DNA from: an uncultured Sphingomonadales bacterium
GTDB taxonomy: Bacteria; Pseudomonadota; Alphaproteobacteria; Sphingomonadales; Sphingomonadaceae
Assembly: GCA_937898525.1 (NCBI GenBank)
Contig: CALCBC010000048.1
Location: 1-15,017 of the forward strand
DNA length: 15,017 bases
Direction of reading: 5' to 3'
Shown here: positions 13,151-15,017 of the stretch, piece after piece
How the letters are laid out: every line of letters starts with the position of its first letter
Numbering within the stretch: the stretch's first letter is position 1
Program-made: the position numbers and the translations under genes
The notes under the pieces: generated by a model
What the model was told of the DNA's origin: nothing
Seen by the model: the letters and a program-made list of their open reading frames with translations, nothing else
Databases searched by the model: none

Positions 13151-14044
13151 CTACAGCGCGTCGATCCACTCCGTCACCGCCGAGTTCAGATCGTCTTTGC
13201 GGTCGAGCATGATCCAGTGTCCCGTTCCGCTCCACGCCTCGACCTTCGACTTGGGGTGCGAGAACCACGGTTTCATGCGGCCCGCCTGGGTCGGATCCCG
13301 GCACAGGTGGTAGAATGGAACCGTCAGTTGCCGGCAGAAGCGGGCGCTCTCTTCTTCCACGCCGACCTGATCGGGACCGGTAAACAAGGGAGCAAACGAC
13401 TCCCGCACCACGTGATCCGGCATGCCCTGGGCCCGTCGCGCGTGCCAGCGCTTGAACGCTTCGTCCGTGGCCTCATCGTAAGCTCCGGCGAACAGCGCGG
13501 GAACCACCGTCCCCGGGGCGCCTGAGGCGAGTTCCAGCGCCGTATTGCCGAACACGCGCGCCGCCTCGGCATCGAAGCCGAGCGCCCCGTCGATCGACAC
13601 GACCGCGCGAACCAGGTCCGGTCTCTTCACCGCGAGGCGTGCCGCGATCTGGGCGCCCATGGAATGCCCGACGAGAACGAACGGGCTTCCCCGGTGGTTG
13701 GCCAGGATCAGGCTCTCGATGTCCGCCACGTAATCGACGGGTCTGTAGGCACCTGACGGCATGACTTGCGACCTGCCATGGCCACGCAGGTCGGGCGCGA
13801 TCACGCGATACCTGCTCTCGAACACGGGCAGCTGCCAGCTCCAGTCGTGGGAATCGCAGGTCCACCCATGAAGGAGCAGGACGTCGACACCGCTCCCGAT
13901 GTCCGTGAAGAACAGCCGGGCAGTCCCTTGGCCGGCGGCATGGCCTGCGCTGGCCACGCCGGCACCGAAGGCGGTGGTCGCCGCCGTTGCTCCTGCGAGT
14001 CCGAGCAAGCCGCGCCGGGAGAGATCCATACCTTCATTTGCCAA
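13151..14044 (-). CDS. Alpha/beta hydrolase with Tat signal peptide
   Basis: Exported serine hydrolase of the alpha/beta fold, likely an esterase or haloperoxidase-like enzyme; substrate unknown. TTG at 14044 is chosen because a perfect AAAGGAGG (plus 14050-14057) lies five bases upstream; an ATG at 14029 is in frame but its only purine run is one base away. The 297-residue product begins with a twin-arginine signal (residues 9-12 SRRG in DLSRRGLLGLAG, then an AATTAFGAGVASAGHA region). The hydrolase core has HGW (59-61, oxyanion hole), APDLRGHGRS (83-92), the nucleophile elbow GHSMG with S128, a candidate acid D250 (CRDPTQAG) and H276 (GTGHWIML). Tat export fits a cofactor-free but tightly folding enzyme. 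Divergent from the HxlR regulator gene and probably its target. Confidence 0.9.
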   Translation of the reverse strand: MANEGMDLSRRGLLGLAGATAATTAFGAGVASAGHAAGQGTARLFFTDIGSGVDVLLLHGWTCDSHDWSWQLPVFESRYRVIAPDLRGHGRSQVMPSGAYRPVDYVADIESLILANHRGSPFVLVGHSMGAQIAARLAVKRPDLVRAVVSIDGALGFDAEAARVFGNTALELASGAPGTVVPALFAGAYDEATDEAFKRWHARRAQGMPDHVVRESFAPLFTGPDQVGVEEESARFCRQLTVPFYHLCRDPTQAGRMKPWFSHPKSKVEAWSGTGHWIMLDRKDDLNSAVTEWIDAL

Positions 14045-14107
14045 GAGCACCTCCTTTGCCGTGGATCGAACCCGTTTCGAGGCGGGATTGATCGGTGGAG
14101 GCATCCA

Positions 14108-14159
14108 GATATATGTGAGATATCTACGGTCAATTACGCACCCTGGAGTGCGTAGATAT
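14108..14159. promoter_or_regulatory. Divergent hydrolase/hxlR promoter region with two overlapping dyads
   Basis: ATATCTACG (14120-14128) and CGTAGATAT (14151-14159) are exact 9-base inverted repeats 22 bases apart. Nested inside and sharing CGTA is a second dyad, TACGCAC (14135-14141) and GTGCGTA (14148-14154), with loop CCTGGA. A -35-like TTGACC reads leftward at plus 14128-14133 with TATATC (14108-14113) or TATCTG (14106-14111) as candidate -10 for the hydrolase, overlapping the first arm. The arrangement fits autoregulation by the HxlR product. No site has been measured. Confidence 0.55.
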
Positions 14160-14175
14160 ACGCGAGGATATCGCC

Positions 14176-14559
14176 ATGCCGAGGACCCGGCCGGCAGACG
14201 TCGACGTCGTCTATTTCGCGGATTGCGCAGCCCGATCGTTCTTCGACCAGGTGGCCAACAAGTGGTCGGTGATGATCCTGACCGTTCTCGCCGAACGGCC
14301 GACGCGTTTCAACGCGTTGATGCGCCGGCTGGAAGGCATCACGCACAAGGCGCTCACCCAGGCGTTGCGGCGGCTGGAGCGGAACGGACTGATCGCGCGC
14401 CGGGTCATCGCGACCTCGCCGGTCGCGGTCGAGTATTCGATTACCGACCTGGGGCGCACGCTGCAGGTTCCCTTCGCGGCAGTATACGATTGGGCCATCC
14501 ACCACCTCGACGACATCGAGGAGGCCCAGCGAGCCTTCGATGCGAGAGCGGCCTCCTGA
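14176..14559 (+). CDS. HxlR-family winged-helix regulator with a single cysteine
   Basis: DNA-binding regulator of the HxlR/MarR-like group, a homodimer in the cytosol. The 127 residues are typical. Start ATG 14176 has GAGGA at 14164-14168. Family features: FFDQVANKWSVMILTVLAERPTRFNALMRRLEGITHKALTQALRRLERNGLIARRV (residues ~22-78), with the helix-turn-helix around FNALMRRLEGITHKALTQALRRLE, then the wing SPVAVEYSITDLGRTLQVP. C17 in FADCAARSF is the only cysteine and sits where redox-sensing family members (YodB C6, HypR C14) carry theirs, so quinone, aldehyde or oxidant sensing is possible. The divergent hydrolase gene and the dyads between them suggest it controls that gene and itself. Confidence 0.92.
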   Translation: MPRTRPADVDVVYFADCAARSFFDQVANKWSVMILTVLAERPTRFNALMRRLEGITHKALTQALRRLERNGLIARRVIATSPVAVEYSITDLGRTLQVPFAAVYDWAIHHLDDIEEAQRAFDARAAS

Positions 14560-14819
14560 CGAGGCGGTGCGGCCCAGGTTTCCGCCCCCGTCGCAGGCTG
14601 CCTGACACCTCTGTCGCTTGGGCATTTCAGCCGTTGCCGCTGGGAGAGTGCTACGGCATCGCCGGCCGATCCCAGGGCGTCGGACCCGCAAAGATTTCCC
14701 GATTGTATACTCAAATACGGTTAGATTGAGGCGTAAGTTCCTGTCGAAAGGAACTACCCCGGTATGAAGCCGAGGAACCGAAGCCGCTGGCGGTGAACGC
14801 GGTTATCTGCAATGTATAA
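14560..14819. other. Gap after hxlR, less GC-rich, with a 7-bp hairpin
   Basis: No gene is seen in these 260 bases. From about 14690 the sequence is visibly richer in A and T than elsewhere. TATACT at 14705-14710 could be a -10 box, but no matching -35 is evident. AGTTCCT (14736-14742) and AGGAACT (14749-14755) form an exact 7-bp stem with loop GTCGAA and no T-run. Confidence 0.35.
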
Positions 14820-15017
14820 GGCTGTCGCGGGCAAGTCGGGGGCGAAGTCCTGATCGAATCCGGGTTCCACCGAACCGTTGAGGAAGTGCTTCGCGAGCCG
14901 AAGATCATTCAGGATTCGATGAATTGGAGAGACGGCAACCACGGAGATTATGCTACGTGCGACTTGCGCGTGATCGCGCCGGCCAACCCGATTTGGCGAC
15001 TCCGATTGAGCGTGACC
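14820..15017 (+). CDS. Unidentified reading frame running off the right edge
   Basis: Frame 3 is open from 14820 (after TAA at 14817-14819) to the window end, 66 codons, and its translation is protein-like: LIESGFHRTVEEVLREPK, then MNWRDGNHGDYATCDLRV and APANPIWRLRLSVT. The real start is unclear. ATG 14919 has AGGA four bases upstream (14911-14914). Alternatively CTG 14850. A third option is ATG 14812 in another frame (MYKAVAGKSGAKS, then TGA), which would need a frameshift to join. No family is recognised; only 33 to 66 residues are visible. A minus-strand frame over the same bases is the competing reading but is less convincing. Confidence 0.4.

Noticed and set aside
1..15017. Defence system, CRISPR array, prophage or integrative element
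   Set aside because: No repeats with regular spacers, no nuclease, integrase, transposase or phage genes, and no tRNA-flanked att sites were seen; the content is metabolic and housekeeping.

Overview
The window is GC-rich, densely coded bacterial DNA. The protein sequences and gene types (RibBX-type riboflavin gene, M13 peptidase with a lipoprotein-like signal, an 'enolase - M13' edge, a short Ala-rich secreted peptide of the type seen in sphingomonads) suggest an alphaproteobacterium, most likely Sphingomonadales/Erythrobacteraceae. This placement is recognition from sequence style, not a database result. No rRNA, tRNA, CRISPR array, transposase or prophage gene was seen.

Layout. (1) 1-3240, plus strand: the 3' two thirds of enolase, a REP-like inverted repeat that touches the enolase stop codon, an M13 zinc peptidase and a perfect 24-bp palindrome. 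(2) 3265-6597, minus strand: an apparent riboflavin operon, transcribed from a promoter with a perfect 7+7 dyad over its -10 box: HTH-RibBX fusion, lumazine synthase (ribH), aldo/keto reductase coupled to ribH by a GTGA overlap, and a small membrane protein. (3) 6709-7221, plus: an FMN-type flavin reductase divergent from ribBX, meeting an M48-type peptidase (7223-8194, minus) tail to tail with one base between stop codons. (4) 8422-8713, plus: a 74-residue secreted/membrane peptide with its own promoter-like sequence and a strong intrinsic terminator. (5) 8754-12996: a divergent metabolic locus. An SDR oxidoreductase and an FMN-dependent alpha-hydroxy-acid dehydrogenase run leftward, both from TTG starts; an MmgE/PrpD dehydratase-like gene and a MobA-like nucleotidyltransferase run rightward with an ATGA overlap. 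A near-perfect 16-bp palindrome sits in the divergent gap. (6) 13151-14559: a Tat-exported alpha/beta hydrolase divergent from an HxlR regulator with one cysteine, with two overlapping dyads in the shared promoter region. (7) 14560-15017: a less GC-rich stretch with a hairpin and the beginning of an unidentified reading frame that leaves the window.

How they fit together: ribBX and ribH make riboflavin precursors, and three neighbours plausibly use flavin or nicotinamide cofactors (flavin reductase, LldD-type FMN enzyme, aldo/keto reductase). The most interesting part is the possible self-regulated riboflavin operon: a helix-turn-helix fused to the enzyme, next to a dyad that covers its own promoter. 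The other regulatory candidates are the PrpD/SDR palindrome and the HxlR dyads.
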